DNA of 64,000 nucleotides, taken from the NCBI GenBank assembly GCA_030248195.1, contig JASAND010021507.1, positions 38,405 through 102,404 of the forward strand. Reading direction: 5' to 3'. The DNA is from Trissonchulus latispiculum. Lineage: Eukaryota; Nematoda; Enoplea; Enoplida; Ironidae. The notes under the pieces were generated by a model. The model was given only the letters and a program-made list of their open reading frames with translations, was not told the DNA's origin and made no database searches. Both the position numbers and the translations under genes were made by a program. Positions 10,801 to 21,099 of the stretch are shown piece by piece. Each line of letters opens with the position of its first letter. Position 1 is the first letter of the stretch.

Positions 10801-11049
10801 TCCTCACCTTATGTCACACTAATTTCTCTGAAACTTCTGCACAGCAGTTCTTCCTCCAAAGTTTTGACAACTGGTTGAACAAATGCAGCCTTAGTCGATT
10901 GTGGTATATTTTGTTTTTCTTCATATTTTCTTAATCTAACTACTTTTATGTCCACTGAACTCCGCTTGCTTCATTCGACCGCAGTTTGCATACAACTCGT
11001 GGCCCACAGTTCTGGTCCAGCACAATTCCTACTTCTTATCCCTCGTCTT
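7804..11049. other. Non-coding spacer
   Basis: AT-rich intergenic DNA. Short ORFs here (for example 8911-9114, 9659-9916 and 10394-10582) have no recognisable motif and no splice context, so I treat them as chance. Near 10690 a tRNA A-box-like word (TAGTCCAGTGGTAGAG) lacks a B box. Confidence 0.4.
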
Positions 11050-11345
11050 GTGCATTCTCTTCACTCTCTTCGTTCTCATTTTTTTCATTCTCTTCGAATC
11101 AAGCAGAGAAAATGTAGTGTAACACTTCTACAAGGGCTGGTGGACCAAGAAAAAACTGAGGACAAGCCCAAACGGGAGGCGTCAGGCACCCTCATACCCA
11201 CGAAACCAGGACCCAGGAGAGAGAAGGGAAGAGGGAGGTTCAGCTTTTCACTCACCATTGAAAGTAAAGAATTGGCCCAGCCGGGTTTCGAACCACCGCC
11301 CTTCTGAATCCGGAGCAGACATGCTAACCAACTACACCCTTTCCT
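11050..11345 (-). mobile_element. tRNA-derived SINE
   Basis: On the minus strand the 5' head reads GTGTAGTTGGTTAGCATG (A-box region), followed ~35 nt later by GGTGGTTCGAAACC, a perfect T-arm/B box. The head does not fold into a proper anticodon arm, so it is not a working tRNA. A ~150-nt unrelated body follows, then a GA-rich tail with repeated GAAGAGAATG words near 11050-11110. Head, body and simple tail are the layout of a Pol III SINE. A 119-codon ORF overlapping it on the plus strand is taken as chance. Confidence 0.6.
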
Positions 11346-11375
11346 ATGTCTGCTTTCCTTACAGTAGCAGTCCAG

Positions 11376-11572
11376 ACATGTGCAGGAGGGGAAGTTCTGG
11401 GGGGGGGGTGAAGGGCGGCAGAAGGCCGCCGAAAAACCGGATTTTTCCGGTTTTTTACCGGAAAAATCCGGATTCTGGGAAGGTGAGGGACCCCTCTGGG
11501 GGGGGGGGGGTGAGCTCAGGTCTGGGGGGGGTGAAGCCCCCCCTCAAACCCCCCCCCCCCGCACACGTATGA
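11376..11572. mobile_element. Small foldback element with poly-G ends and a perfect hairpin
   Basis: The ends ACATGTGCAGGAGGGG and (as reverse complement) ACGTGTGCGGGGG form an imperfect inverted repeat. The interior holds CCGGATTTTTCCGG, a 7-nt loop, then CCGGAAAAATCCGG: a perfect 14-bp stem. G runs of 9 to 14 flank it. A further G run lies at 11738-11746. Confidence 0.45.
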
Positions 11573-11830
11573 GTAGCACTGTCACCAACGTATGCACCCT
11601 TAGCACACCCATTGCTTGAATCAGACCCAAAATCTTTTGAGTCATGATTCTTGGGTGGAGTGCTTCTTGATCCACCCCATACTTTTCTTTGATCCGCTCT
11701 GGATTTTTTCCAAAATCCAATTTTAAAGTGGTGTGCGGGGGGGGGGTACCGCTGCACACCAATGTTAGAGTCATGGAGCGACATTTTGCAGAAAGTTTGA
11801 AAATTTATTCGTCTTAATGATCCATTCATC

Positions 11831-13438
11831 AAAAACAATTCAAATTCCTTCTATTGCTAGAAATTTTGAAAATAAAAATTAGAAAATTAACCTGAATTTT
11901 ACTCAACCTGTAAAAGGCTTGTAATGGCTAGACTGCTTCCCGTAGCTAAGCAGAGTCTAGTACAAGTAAGAACCAATTTTCTTGCGTCAACTACATTATG
12001 ATTTAAGCAAAACACTAACAATTAGTCGTGTTAGAAGATTTTTACAGAAAATTATCAAAAATGCGACTTACGCCCGTTTGCACCAACATCTAGATTATCT
12101 CTAGCTTAAGCTAGAGATAATCTTCAAGTTCAAGATTGACTTAGCTGTAGCTAATCTCTAAGTCTGAGTTACAGATTATCTGCTGCACCAAACAAAATTT
12201 GTTCGAGATTATCCAATCTACAGCTTAAGCTCGAGATTGTCTCGAGTTAAGGATTAACCAATCAAACTGTGTTTTTATGTCATGTGATGACCACTTTCTC
12301 CAATCAAATTGGGAACATTTTGAAGGCTAATCTGTTGATTACAAAATAATATTTACTTGAGCTACATATGCTTGAGCGGCATCAGCCGGGAATATGTGCT
12401 TCACCATATTATCCAGTTTAAGCATTTTAGATAAAAAGGATTGTTTGAAGAATCAAGTACAAGATATTATTGATTTAGACTTAAATGTTTTTAGATAAGG
12501 GTACATAATAAATTATTGCGTATGTTTTCTGTATAAACAATTTTTGGTGGTATTAAGGTATTTAGAAAACTAAAATGTTTTTGAATATATCGATAAAGGC
12601 CTCTGTAATCAAGTCTAGTGAGCTATGGTGTTTACAAAGTAAAACAATGCTGAAAACTTGTTGCCAAAATAGATGAACTTTACACCAACGGCTCAAATTC
12701 AGGCATCTCTAATGGAAACCTCGAGATTATCCTGACTTAATCCTACTCAGGGGTAGGATTGAAATTTCAGTACTTGGAGATTATCTCGAGCTCACGATTA
12801 TCTTTAGCTTTAGTTGGTGCAAAGCTCGGTGAAGATAATCTCCAGTTAATCTTGAGTTAATCTCGAGATAATCGGAAGCTTCGAGATTATCTCTTTTGGT
12901 GCAATCCAGTGTTAATTTTTAAATTTTTACACATATAGGATTCCAAGTTCACTGCGTCCCGTCCGCTCACTCAGAATGGGCAGGTGTTAGCGTAAAAAAC
13001 TCAAAGTCGTTAAAATTTTTTCGAATGAAATACTTCATCTAGGATAAACAGCGCCATTCTAAAACTCGGAAAATTTAAAAAATTGAAGCCAAACTTTTCT
13101 CAAAATTCTATTCTAACACCTGCCCATTCTGGGTGAGGGACAGGACGCAGTGAACTTGGAATCCTATATGTGTAAAAATTCAAAAATTAAGTCACATTTT
13201 TGATAATTTTTCGTAAAAATCTTCTAACACGACTAATTGTTAGTGTTTTGCTTAAATCATAATGTAGTTGACGCTAGAAAATTGGTTCTTACTTGTACTA
13301 GACTCTGCTTAGCTTCGGTGAGCGGACGGGAAGCAGACTAGCCCTTACAAACCTTTTACAGATTGAGTAAAATTCAGGTTAATTTTTTATTTTTTATTTT
13401 CAAAATTTCTTGCAATAGAAGGAATTTGAATTGTTTTT
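11831..13438. mobile_element. Long foldback element (host of a nested insertion)
   Basis: The left arm 11831-12070 and right arm about 13190-13438 are inverted copies, sharing AAAAACAATTCAAATTCC at the tips and TAACACGACTAATTGTTAG further in. Inside them a second inverted pair (about 12915-13000 and 13110-13190) shares GGATTCCAAGTTCACTGCG and CACCTGCCCATTCTG. No ORF of note. The structure is a non-autonomous foldback or MITE-like element about 770 bp long once the nested insertion at 12071-12911 is removed. Confidence 0.65.
12071..12911. mobile_element. Nested MITE with 3-bp TTA duplication (Harbinger-like)
   Basis: The insertion starts CGCCCGTTTGCACCAAC and ends TTTTGGTGCAATCCAGTG, so TTGCACCAA/TTGGTGCAA forms the inverted ends. 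It is flanked by TTA on both sides (12068-12070 and 12912-12914). The undisturbed opposite arm of the host foldback shows the empty site with a single TTA. The interior is full of GAGATTATCTCGAG-like words in both orientations. A 3-bp TWA-type duplication is typical of PIF/Harbinger elements; that class assignment is an inference. Confidence 0.6.
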
Positions 13439-14639
13439 CTGTCAGAAACATTAGATAACTCTTTTGCACTTTCACTATGTAAAGACTGTGTGTAGATCAG
13501 ATGCAGTACACAGTGCAGCATGGGTATATCCAAATACCTCATACTCCTGCTGAAGCAGTCTGAAAATCGCCTCGTCATATCCGTGGAATAGTAAATGCAC
13601 CATTTATGGCACTACATACTCTATGTTTGAGAGTGTGCTGAAACTACCGTAAATCCCTTTTAACGGGATCTGATTTGCGACTCCTCTCAAATCTGTCAGT
13701 TAGCATTACCCCGACGCTATACTACGGGATAACCCTAAAATGAGCAAACATTCTCAGACTGTCAGCCTAACAAAACGTTATTTTTCTAGAAAAACTGGGC
13801 AAAGTGTCTAATGATTTATGATTTATTTAGAACTATGTTGGGGTGCTAGCATACTTCACCTCTCGCTCATGGGATCTACCCTTTTCTAGGTTGATCCATG
13901 CAGGGTTTGTAGCTCAAGCTACCGGCCGACTCCGAGAGATCGGTTGACAGACCTGTTCGGCTTGACCTCACAAATCTGCTCGAACGTTCTTCTTTCTCCC
14001 AGTCAGCGTTAACCTTCAATTTCAAAACAAGGAATAGGGTTTCCTTCAGTGAAACTCGATTTGCTATTCCTACCCGACTCCGATAAAGGATTTGCAGGTT
14101 CGATTGCCCCCATAGATTCAAAGGCTTCATCTGGAGAAAAGCTACAAAAAGTTATTGCTAAACGTTATTGCAATTAGACATAACATAACGCAAATAGGAG
14201 CTGACTTGTCGCTACGTTGCAGAAAATCCCGCACCGAAAAACTGTCACAGGTGAAATGTTCCCCCCCCCCATAAAAATGTCGCCAGTGACATTTTTCCGG
14301 ACGGGTGGGGGCGGGGTAGAATTTTCTAGGTTGAAAATTTTCATCGTGCCACGAGCAGTCAAGTCAGCCCCCACCAGAAATTTCCTAATTTCTCCCTACA
14401 TTATTTGACATGAATGCCGCACTCCATAACCAACTTCCATGGTCTGAACTTGTTTTTAGTACGATAGGGTAAGCCAATGACTTCCACACTGACACTCAAA
14501 ATATTCCACTCAAACAAGCTGAATTTTATGCATTTGTAGGGGGCCACAGGAAGACTTCATTTGCATTGATTTGGTTAATTTATTGCTTTCTGTTCAGTCA
14601 TGTTTTATTTGCTTTGGTGAAACTGGTCTCCACCAAACA
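13439..14639. other. Non-coding spacer with poly-C/poly-G hairpin
   Basis: No gene seen. At 14260-14330 a C run and a G-rich run flank AAAAATGTC...GACATTTTT, another small foldback with poly-G/C ends. Confidence 0.4.
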
Positions 14640-15390
14640 CTTAGAAATGCTGCAGTGAAAACTACAGGATAAATACAAAAGCTTTAATTTCTACAGGAAA
14701 TCGTTGGTAATTTTTACCAGATATACTTTGGTAGAATGGATTAGAGCTTAGACTAGTATTCATACAAATGAAACCTGTAGTTTTCACTGGTTTACAGGTT
14801 TACCCTACAGGAAAGTATACTCGATAAGCTGATAACGCAAACTGAGTATGTTGGGCGACAATGACCATAATGTTTGAAAATGATATTTTTTGAATATTTT
14901 CCAATTATCCATCTTTCATCCGTGTATGATTTTTGTAACGGCCGCTGCCTGCCGAAAATATTCTGGGAGCGAGGAGGATTTTTGTAATAACAGGTCGCTC
15001 CAGTATATATACTTATATATTCTTAGAGGTTTTGTCTTGTAAAAACTACAGGTTTCCTTAGTATTTTGTACAGGTAACATTACTGACTCAAAAGATGTCT
15101 TAAGTAAACGCTATCCTTTAATCAGCATATCAAATGTGATTATAATTATGTTTTTAACTCGTAATCAAAGTTATCATCAAAGCTTTCTATAGTGTCAGAA
15201 CGGAAACCCTTTTAACAATCCTTTTTTGAAGTTTATGCACTACAAAACTCCTGTAATTTTCACTATTCAAGAGGTCGGTAAAAATACAAAAGTTACTTTT
15301 GTAGAAAATACAGGAAGTTCCGGTAGTGAGTGACTGACCGCACTTTTGTAGAAAACTACAGGAATTTCTGTAATATCTACAGGAGTCTTA
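14640..15390. repeat. CTACAGG-word cluster in both orientations
   Basis: About ten copies of CTACAGGAA/TTCCTGTAG-like words, often next to TTTTCACT or AAAACTAC, are spread over 750 bp. Paired inverted copies at 14655-14780 and 15040-15390 suggest decayed, possibly nested, foldback elements. No ORF. Confidence 0.45.
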
Positions 15391-15420
15391 TTAAGAGTGA
15401 AGATGTCAGCTGCGTATAGG

Positions 15421-15783
15421 CAAGAGTACATAATATAAGAGTGTGCCACTAGGCACACTTTCTGTTATCAGAGCAAAAACTATGCTCTGCTCGCTAACGG
15501 CCCACTTCCCCCCCTCCCGCAAATTAGACCCATCGCTTCAAAGAATTTTGTGTTGCTATGTTTGGGTTCTAAAGCTCGAAGCGGGCACAAAATTCACGCA
15601 CACACTGCTTGTGTTGCGGAACTAAATCGCACGTGAACATAGAGCGAGTGAGCGGACCCCCGTTTCGACTAGGTACTGATTTGCGGGGGGGGGTCCCTAG
15701 GGTCTGATTTGCGGGGGGGGGGGGCGTTAGCGAGCAGAGCATAGTTTTTGCTCTGACAACATAGAGTGTGCCACCACTCTTGG
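15421..15783. mobile_element. CAAGAGTA-type MITE, copy 1 (7-bp TSD GTATAGG)
   Basis: Starts CAAGAGTACATAATATAAG and ends ACTCTTG; flanked on both sides by GTATAGG (15414-15420 and 15784-15790), a perfect 7-bp target duplication. Just inside the ends, ATCAGAGCAAAAACTATGCTC is repeated inverted near 15730-15755. The interior has poly-C/poly-G tracts and an AAAGCTCGAAGC hairpin arm. No coding capacity. Confidence 0.75.
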
Positions 15784-17180
15784 TATAGGTAATTACGTTG
15801 CGATTTAGTTCCGCAACATATGATCACCGAAAATCAAATAGAACAAGCAAACTGTAAAGTAAAAAGCCATCCCAGCGATTTTAATCATTTCTGTCCTTTG
15901 TTGCTGATTCTTAAAATAGATTTTAAATTTTTCATTCTATAGAAAAACTGTCACCGATCATTGTGTTTTATTAATTGTTAAAGATATAATGTGATTGGGA
16001 TGGATGGGAAGGGAGACTGTTTGATATGGTTACAATCAAATAACACACCCTTTCAGCTAGAGTATATTCGTTTGTACTCGGTGAATATCAGCTTCGTATT
16101 CGTACAACTCAATTTGATCAAACTGAAAACAAATGTTTGCGAATTTTGCCTGTTATTGCCGCCTTAAGCGGTGTTACAGTTACCCTATTCCCTTTTAATT
16201 AATTAATTTTATCAGTGTGGGTTGGCACATGCCCTTTAGAGCATCGTTTTCAAACGAAGTAGTTCCTCAAATTTCAGAATTGGAAAGAGATCAAGTTATT
16301 TGACCATTAGACGAAATTGGAAAATGTGGCTTGAACTTTGCTTGATTTCGGTCATCTAGTCATAGATAAATAAGTAAAAAGGAAACATAGGTACATAAAA
16401 TCTTTTCCTAATTGACCACGGGGCTCTACTAGTTAGAAGAAGTTTAGGCATATCCTCTGTGTAACTGTAATTCGTTTTGGGCTAGGGCTTTCAGTAGTTT
16501 AGGATAGTACACCAAAATTTAGAAAATCCCAAAAATTAGCTGATTAGCAGCGGAAGGCCACAATAATACAGTCGCTAGTCCAAAATTTTTACAGTACAAA
16601 TTATTAAAAGTCAATAAAAATCCTAAAAACGCAGGACTGCAGCGATGTGCAGCTGAAAACAGCTTTTTTATGAAAAAATCTACGAATAAACATTAAAATT
16701 TGCAATTACTTTTATAGCAATTAGCACTAACTTTAAGCTGCTATGATGCTTGCATAAGCTAAATTTAGTTGCGGGTCGCCGCGGGCCAAATTTTATTGGT
16801 GCGAGCCGCGGGCCGGCCCTGTGCGGGCCAAAAATCTGCAGGTGCGGGCCGCAAATTTTGGTCCGCGACCAACACTGCTGCGCACTATGCTTTCATATGC
16901 AATACTCTGAAGACTATACAACTCAAATTCGGTTAAGGTAGTCTACAGTTTCATCAATCCAAGCTTGCGTGCGAGTACCTTCGCTTTGGCGTTGGATTGT
17001 CGTAAACTGGGTTTAAATGTTTCTCAGTATCCTATTATGTGCGACAAATTCGAAAAGCATAAATTATTGCCCTTCATGAAGAACCAGTCGTCAGAACGTT
17101 TCTACGTCAATCTTAATATTTAGGTATTTCTTATTCTATTCCACTTGTGACCAGTTTTGTAATTATGTCCATCACTTTTT
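15784..17180. other. Non-coding spacer
   Basis: AT-rich apart from a GC-rich island at about 16768-16870, where GCGGGCC and its inverted form recur (another probable short foldback). No gene supported. Confidence 0.4.
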
Positions 17181-17185
17181 CAGAG

Positions 17186-17195
17186 TATATATTAA
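17186..17195 (+). promoter_or_regulatory. TATA box of the small peptide gene
   Basis: TATATATTAA lies 46 nt upstream of the ATG at 17241, a position that would put transcription start about 20-25 nt before the ATG. Confidence 0.4.
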
Positions 17196-17240
17196 CGGGT
17201 CGGCAATTTAACGTCCCAGTCCAATAAATTCTGATTCGTC

Positions 17241-17474
17241 ATGCTGTGGGATAGTCCTGGACTGCACTCCGTTTGCCTGATCCTGATTGTGACTCAACTC
17301 GTTGCGGTTGCGGGGACTTCTCCGAGAGAGCGACCGCGACGCCAGTCCCCCGTCTGTCCGCCTCTGATCTGCTCCTCCGGGCGACAGAAACTGTGGGCCC
17401 TCTGGCGGCAGAATCCTCGGTATGCGGACATTCCCGACCAGTTGTCCAATCTCAAACGATACATCATGGGATAA
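17241..17474 (+). CDS. Candidate secreted peptide-hormone/neuropeptide precursor
   Basis: A 77-residue single-exon ORF in an unusually GC-rich island. Residues 10-25 (SVCLILIVTQLVAVAG) form a signal-peptide core. RERPRR at about 29-34 is a furin/convertase-type cleavage site and would leave an N-terminal Gln able to cyclise. Next comes a possible disulfide loop, CPPLIC (residues 38-43). LKR at 71-73 is a dibasic site, and the chain ends YIMG, where Gly is the usual amide donor. The stretch DQLSNLKRYIMG faintly recalls the amphipathic helix of the NPY-like family, but the C-terminal RxRF/Y-amide is absent, so I do not assign it. A TATA box lies just upstream. The opposite strand is also open but has no comparable features. 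Confidence 0.5.
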   Translation: MLWDSPGLHSVCLILIVTQLVAVAGTSPRERPRRQSPVCPPLICSSGRQKLWALWRQNPRYADIPDQLSNLKRYIMG

Positions 17475-17499
17475 TGACAATTTCCTTCCGATATCAGTG

Positions 17500-17932
17500 C
17501 TAGTTTAATATAAAATGAAATGAAATGATAAATGATAAATGATAAATCCGGAAACGAGCTTTGTGAATATCATAACATTACTGTAGTGTAACAGGCCGTA
17601 ACTGATTCTTCAGTAAAACACGTTGACCTTCTACTTTCTGTCATTAACGGAACACGAAAACGTTCAAAATGTTAGCATTCCATTAACATTCAGTTGACCA
17701 AAAATTAACAAATCCATTTCCCACATTTTTAACCGATTTCACGAAAACCGAAAGAGCAGCACTAATTATATGAATAGCAATCTTCAACAGTATACAGTAT
17801 GTAGGTCAATTCCGGGTAGATTTCACTTTGCCTAGATTGTAGAAGCAAATTTCAATTGGCAGCAAAGCATTTGCTGTTCCAAATGCAGGTGATAACTGAA
17901 GAGGAATTGCCGGACATGCATTAGGAGCAGGA
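17500..17932. other. Non-coding spacer
   Basis: AT-rich; a short GATAAATGATAAATGATAAAT repeat at about 17523. No gene. Confidence 0.4.
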
Positions 17933-19111
17933 CGAGAGTACTGAAATGGAATAAGAGTATAAAACTCTTACACTATCATGTAACTAGCGACATGCACTGA
18001 ACTGCACTGAACATGCATGCAGCAACTCATGCACTGAACAACTTTAGAGTTTCAAACCGAGGTCCCAAGTTGGCAAATCGAGCATGCCTACCACGTTCAG
18101 TATATGATGTCGAACCCAAACAGACAAATCTGCCGGATCTAGCATAAAATTAGTTTAGAAAATTAATTATAAAGTTTGATGTCTAAGCACTCATAGAAAT
18201 TACACTTCAATTATGTTCTTATTGCATAACACCATTTGTCATTTTTGACATTTAAATGGAATTTGTTCTCTGTGCTAGCATTTTGCTATCTGGCGCAAAT
18301 TTCAAGGCATTTGTCTATCTGGCAATTTTACGTTATGCCAGATAGACAAATGCCTTGAAATTTACGCCAGATAACTATCTGGCAAGCCAGATAAGTATAC
18401 TTTATAGCACGGCTCTGCGTGCATTCAGAGATTTATACGCACGCCGTGCGGGAAGCTCCGAGTGTGTGGCACGAGTGCGCGAAGCGCACGAGTGCCACGC
18501 ACGAGGGTTTCCCGTGCGACGCTGCATTAATCTCTGAATGCAAGCAATGTCGTGTTGTAAAGTACTTATACAACGAAACAAGCTACAAATGAAGCTTGCC
18601 ACTAAACGAATGAAACTTGATTCTCTGATGCTGCAGCTGAGAGCATAAAATCAAGCAATTTTAAAGATCATCTGGCAGTTAATTGCCGAGGCTGGGAGGC
18701 CTTTTTTTGGTGTGCAGCTGAGCTGTCTAGGTTGGAGCTCAGCTGCACACACACACTGCTGCGCTATGCATTTCTCTGCATGGCGCAGCAAATTAGTTTT
18801 GGTCCAGGCCTCCCAGCGTGCACCGTGCGAATAAGTAACTTATCCGCACGGTGCACGATACAGAAAAGCAACAAAGCTCTCTGTAGCGTGCACTCAGCTA
18901 TATATACGCACGCAATTAACATAGGAAAAGAGAGAGTGAGTTGTATAATCAAATATAGATGCTTGAATCTTATTCTGCTATCTGGCATGCCAGATAAATC
19001 TGGCAAAAATTTTATGTCAGATAGCTATCTGGTAAATTTGTCAATTTCGCTTCGACATATTACATGATAGTGCAAGACTGAAACTCTTATTCTATTATGT
19101 ACACACTCTTG
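17933..19111. mobile_element. CAAGAGTA-type MITE, large copy with nested palindromes
   Basis: The left end CGAGAGTACTGAAATGGAAT and right end ATTATGTACACACTCTTG belong to the same family as copy 1, with subterminal TTACACTATCATGTAA/TTACATGATAGTGCAA. No matching target duplication remains. The interior is a stack of palindromes: CTATCTGGC/GCCAGATAG words at 18280-18400 and 18975-19035, the palindrome at 18421-18541, GGGAGGCC...GGCCTCCC at 18690-18815, and GTGCACCGTGCG...CGCACGGTGCAC at 18818-18857. It appears to be the family's ends around several nested foldbacks. Confidence 0.55.
18421..18541. repeat. 121-bp GC-rich palindrome
   Basis: GCATTCAGAGAT at the left end is matched by ATCTCTGAATGC at the right. 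Pairing continues inward through GTGCGGGAA/TTTCCCGTGC and GTGGCACGAGTGCGC/GCGCACGAGTGCCAC around a tiny GAA loop. The whole segment can extrude as one hairpin. Confidence 0.7.
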
Positions 19112-19219
19112 AATACCAAAGAGACAAAAAGCTTGCGATGGCCTCCACGCGAGGTCAGCGAATTACTGACCTGTGCAATGTCAGAAACAAAATGGTCATT
19201 GAAAATTCAGACTCAAGTT

Positions 19220-19875
19220 GGAGCCCCGGATCTTTTCCACAATCCCCCCCCCCCTCAAAACAAAGTGGTTGGATTGGGGTTATTGGATGATCCAAATGCG
19301 TTCATACTTTGGTAGGGTGGTATATACCTGAGGCTCAGTGATTTCAAAAACGTGAAAAATTTCAAATTTTTAAAAAATTTTAAAATTTTTAAAATTTCAA
19401 AATTTTAACATTTTTTAAAATTTTCCGGTATTATCGATGATGCTGAGTATTTTCCCTTCTTGCACCAACATTTGAAAATGCTTCCTGCGATCTCTACAGC
19501 GGATCTAACTGCAAAGATCAAAGGAAATTGCCGCTCAAACTGGGAACACGATTACTGTTGTATACAGGCGGCGTTTTCCTTTGATCTTTACAGTTAGAAC
19601 CGCTGTAGATATCGCAGGAAGCATTTTCAGATGTTGGTGCAAGAAGGGAAAATATTCAGCATCATCGATTCTACCGAAAAATTTTAAAAAATTTCAAAAT
19701 TTTAAAATTTTAAAAAATTTTAAATTTTTAAAAAATTTGAAATTTTTTACATTTTTGAAATCACTGAGCCTCAGGTAGCACCCTACCAAAATATGAACGT
19801 ATCTGGATCACCCAATAACCTCCAATCCAACCAGTTTGTTTTGAGGGGGGGATTGTGTAAAAGATCCGGAGCCCC
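19220..19875. mobile_element. 656-bp foldback element
   Basis: Nearly perfect inverted arms: ends with GATCTTTTCCACAATCCCCC and GGGGGATTGTGTAAAAGATC, then CTCAAAACAAA, GGTTGGATTGG, GAGGCTCAGTGATTTC, a stretch of low-complexity AAATTTTAAAA, GATGCTGAGTATTTTCCCTT and a centre near 19545. No coding capacity. Confidence 0.7.
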
Positions 19876-20108
19876 GACCTTCAAATTAGCGCTTCAGGCG
19901 AAATGTTCGCGTCCTTTTTTAAGTACAAAGTACACTGTGAAAGGAGGAAATCAGGATTGACAGATGTGAAGAAAAGTGTCCAGGAGGGGGGTCCAACCGT
20001 CAAGCTTAGGATCTTGAGTAGAGCGCCCTACTACAGTGCCGGACGGAGAGACTAGATTATTATATCAACCTTTCAAACCGGCTCACATTTAACACCAAAA
20101 CTTAACCG

Positions 20109-21058
20109 TCAGTACAGCGGCGGACCTTCTAGCCGTTGAGAGAGAGCTTCTTTGCGAAAATCCTTCAGGAGGCAAATGTAGATGATGATGTTGATGCCGG
20201 AGCTCAGACCGGAGAGATAGAATGTGGGGAGGAGGCACCGGTAGAAGTTGGTCTCTCCGATCAGGTTCCAGCTGTAGAGGCCGACCAGGATGTGCGGAAT
20301 CAGAAAGCAGACGGCTGAGCTGAGACAAACGGCGAGGACCGCGTAGAAGCGACGCAACTCCCCCCTCCAGTTGAAGTGGCGCAGGAGAGCGTGCTGTCTC
20401 CGGCGACGCGGATACATGGTCATTGTGCTCACATTCAGGACAATGAAGGCAATCGTTGTCAGCATCAGAAGTATGTTGGTGAACTGACTGAAGATGAGTC
20501 CCCAAGCGTGGACCACTCGACAGATCGGTTCCACAGTAATGCGTCCACGACTTGTGGACAGTACTGGCATCAGCAGGCACGAGATCGCAACGGACACAAA
20601 CCAGCACAGTTGCTACAGACCTTTGAAACGCCGTCTGTCCACTTCTCCGAACACCAGAGCGCTTTCAGGACAGCTATAAACCGCTGACATGACAGTATCA
20701 GCATGGTAAGACTCGGCAACTGTAGTCCAACGACATACAGTAACGAGAATGGTTTTAGGGCACAGGCTAATGGAGATAGTCCACGGTAGACACCAGGCGG
20801 GTAGTGACTCAGTCGATAAATTGCACTCCACAGATGGCCCAAGCCGAAACTGAGATCACCCACTGCCAAAACTAAGTACAGTAGATAGGTTCTTCGAAGC
20901 TGCTCTTTGTTTAGAATCAGCGAAATCAGCAGAACGTTGGCCGTCAGCGAAAACAGTGCAGTAACTATGAAACCGATGTAGTGATTAAGTTCTATATAGG
21001 ACTCTGTGTAGTTGAAATACCAAAAATGATTGGTGCATACAGCAACGCAATTAGACAT
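20109..21058 (-). pseudogene. Rhodopsin-class 7TM receptor paralogue, frameshifted
   Basis: Homologous over its whole length to the intact receptor at 29410-30378. The N-terminal part (from the ATG at 21058, MSNCVAVC) covers TM1 with the TANVLL Asn, TM2 with the GDLSF Asp, and TM3 ending in SCQRFIAVLKALW. Just after EKWTDGVSK, near 20614-20622, one extra base relative to the paralogue shifts the frame. TM4-TM7 continue in the new frame to 20109, with VEPICRVV in loop 2, IPHILVGLY in TM6 and NIIIYICLLKDFRKEAL after TM7. There is no other stop. It may be a recent pseudogene or a sequence error. The ATG follows CATGTTTAG by 4 nt, an acceptor-like word shared with the paralogue. Confidence 0.75.
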
Positions 21059-21099
21059 GGCTCTAAACATGATAAAGAATTTGTGATGCTTAGAAAATC

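Noticed and set aside
10948..11307. 119-codon plus-strand ORF
   Set aside because: It lies antisense to the tRNA-headed SINE and its end encodes the reverse of the T-arm; no protein motif.
17208..17480. 90-codon minus-strand ORF opposite the peptide precursor
   Set aside because: No signal peptide, domain or splice context; the plus strand has a TATA box, signal sequence, cleavage sites and amidation Gly. GC-rich islands are often open on both strands.
18355..18602. Overlapping ORFs on both strands (about 60 codons each)
   Set aside because: They read through the 121-bp palindrome, so each strand mirrors the other; no independent coding evidence.
20136..20687. Plus-strand ORFs over the first receptor
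   Set aside because: Antisense shadows of the receptor gene.
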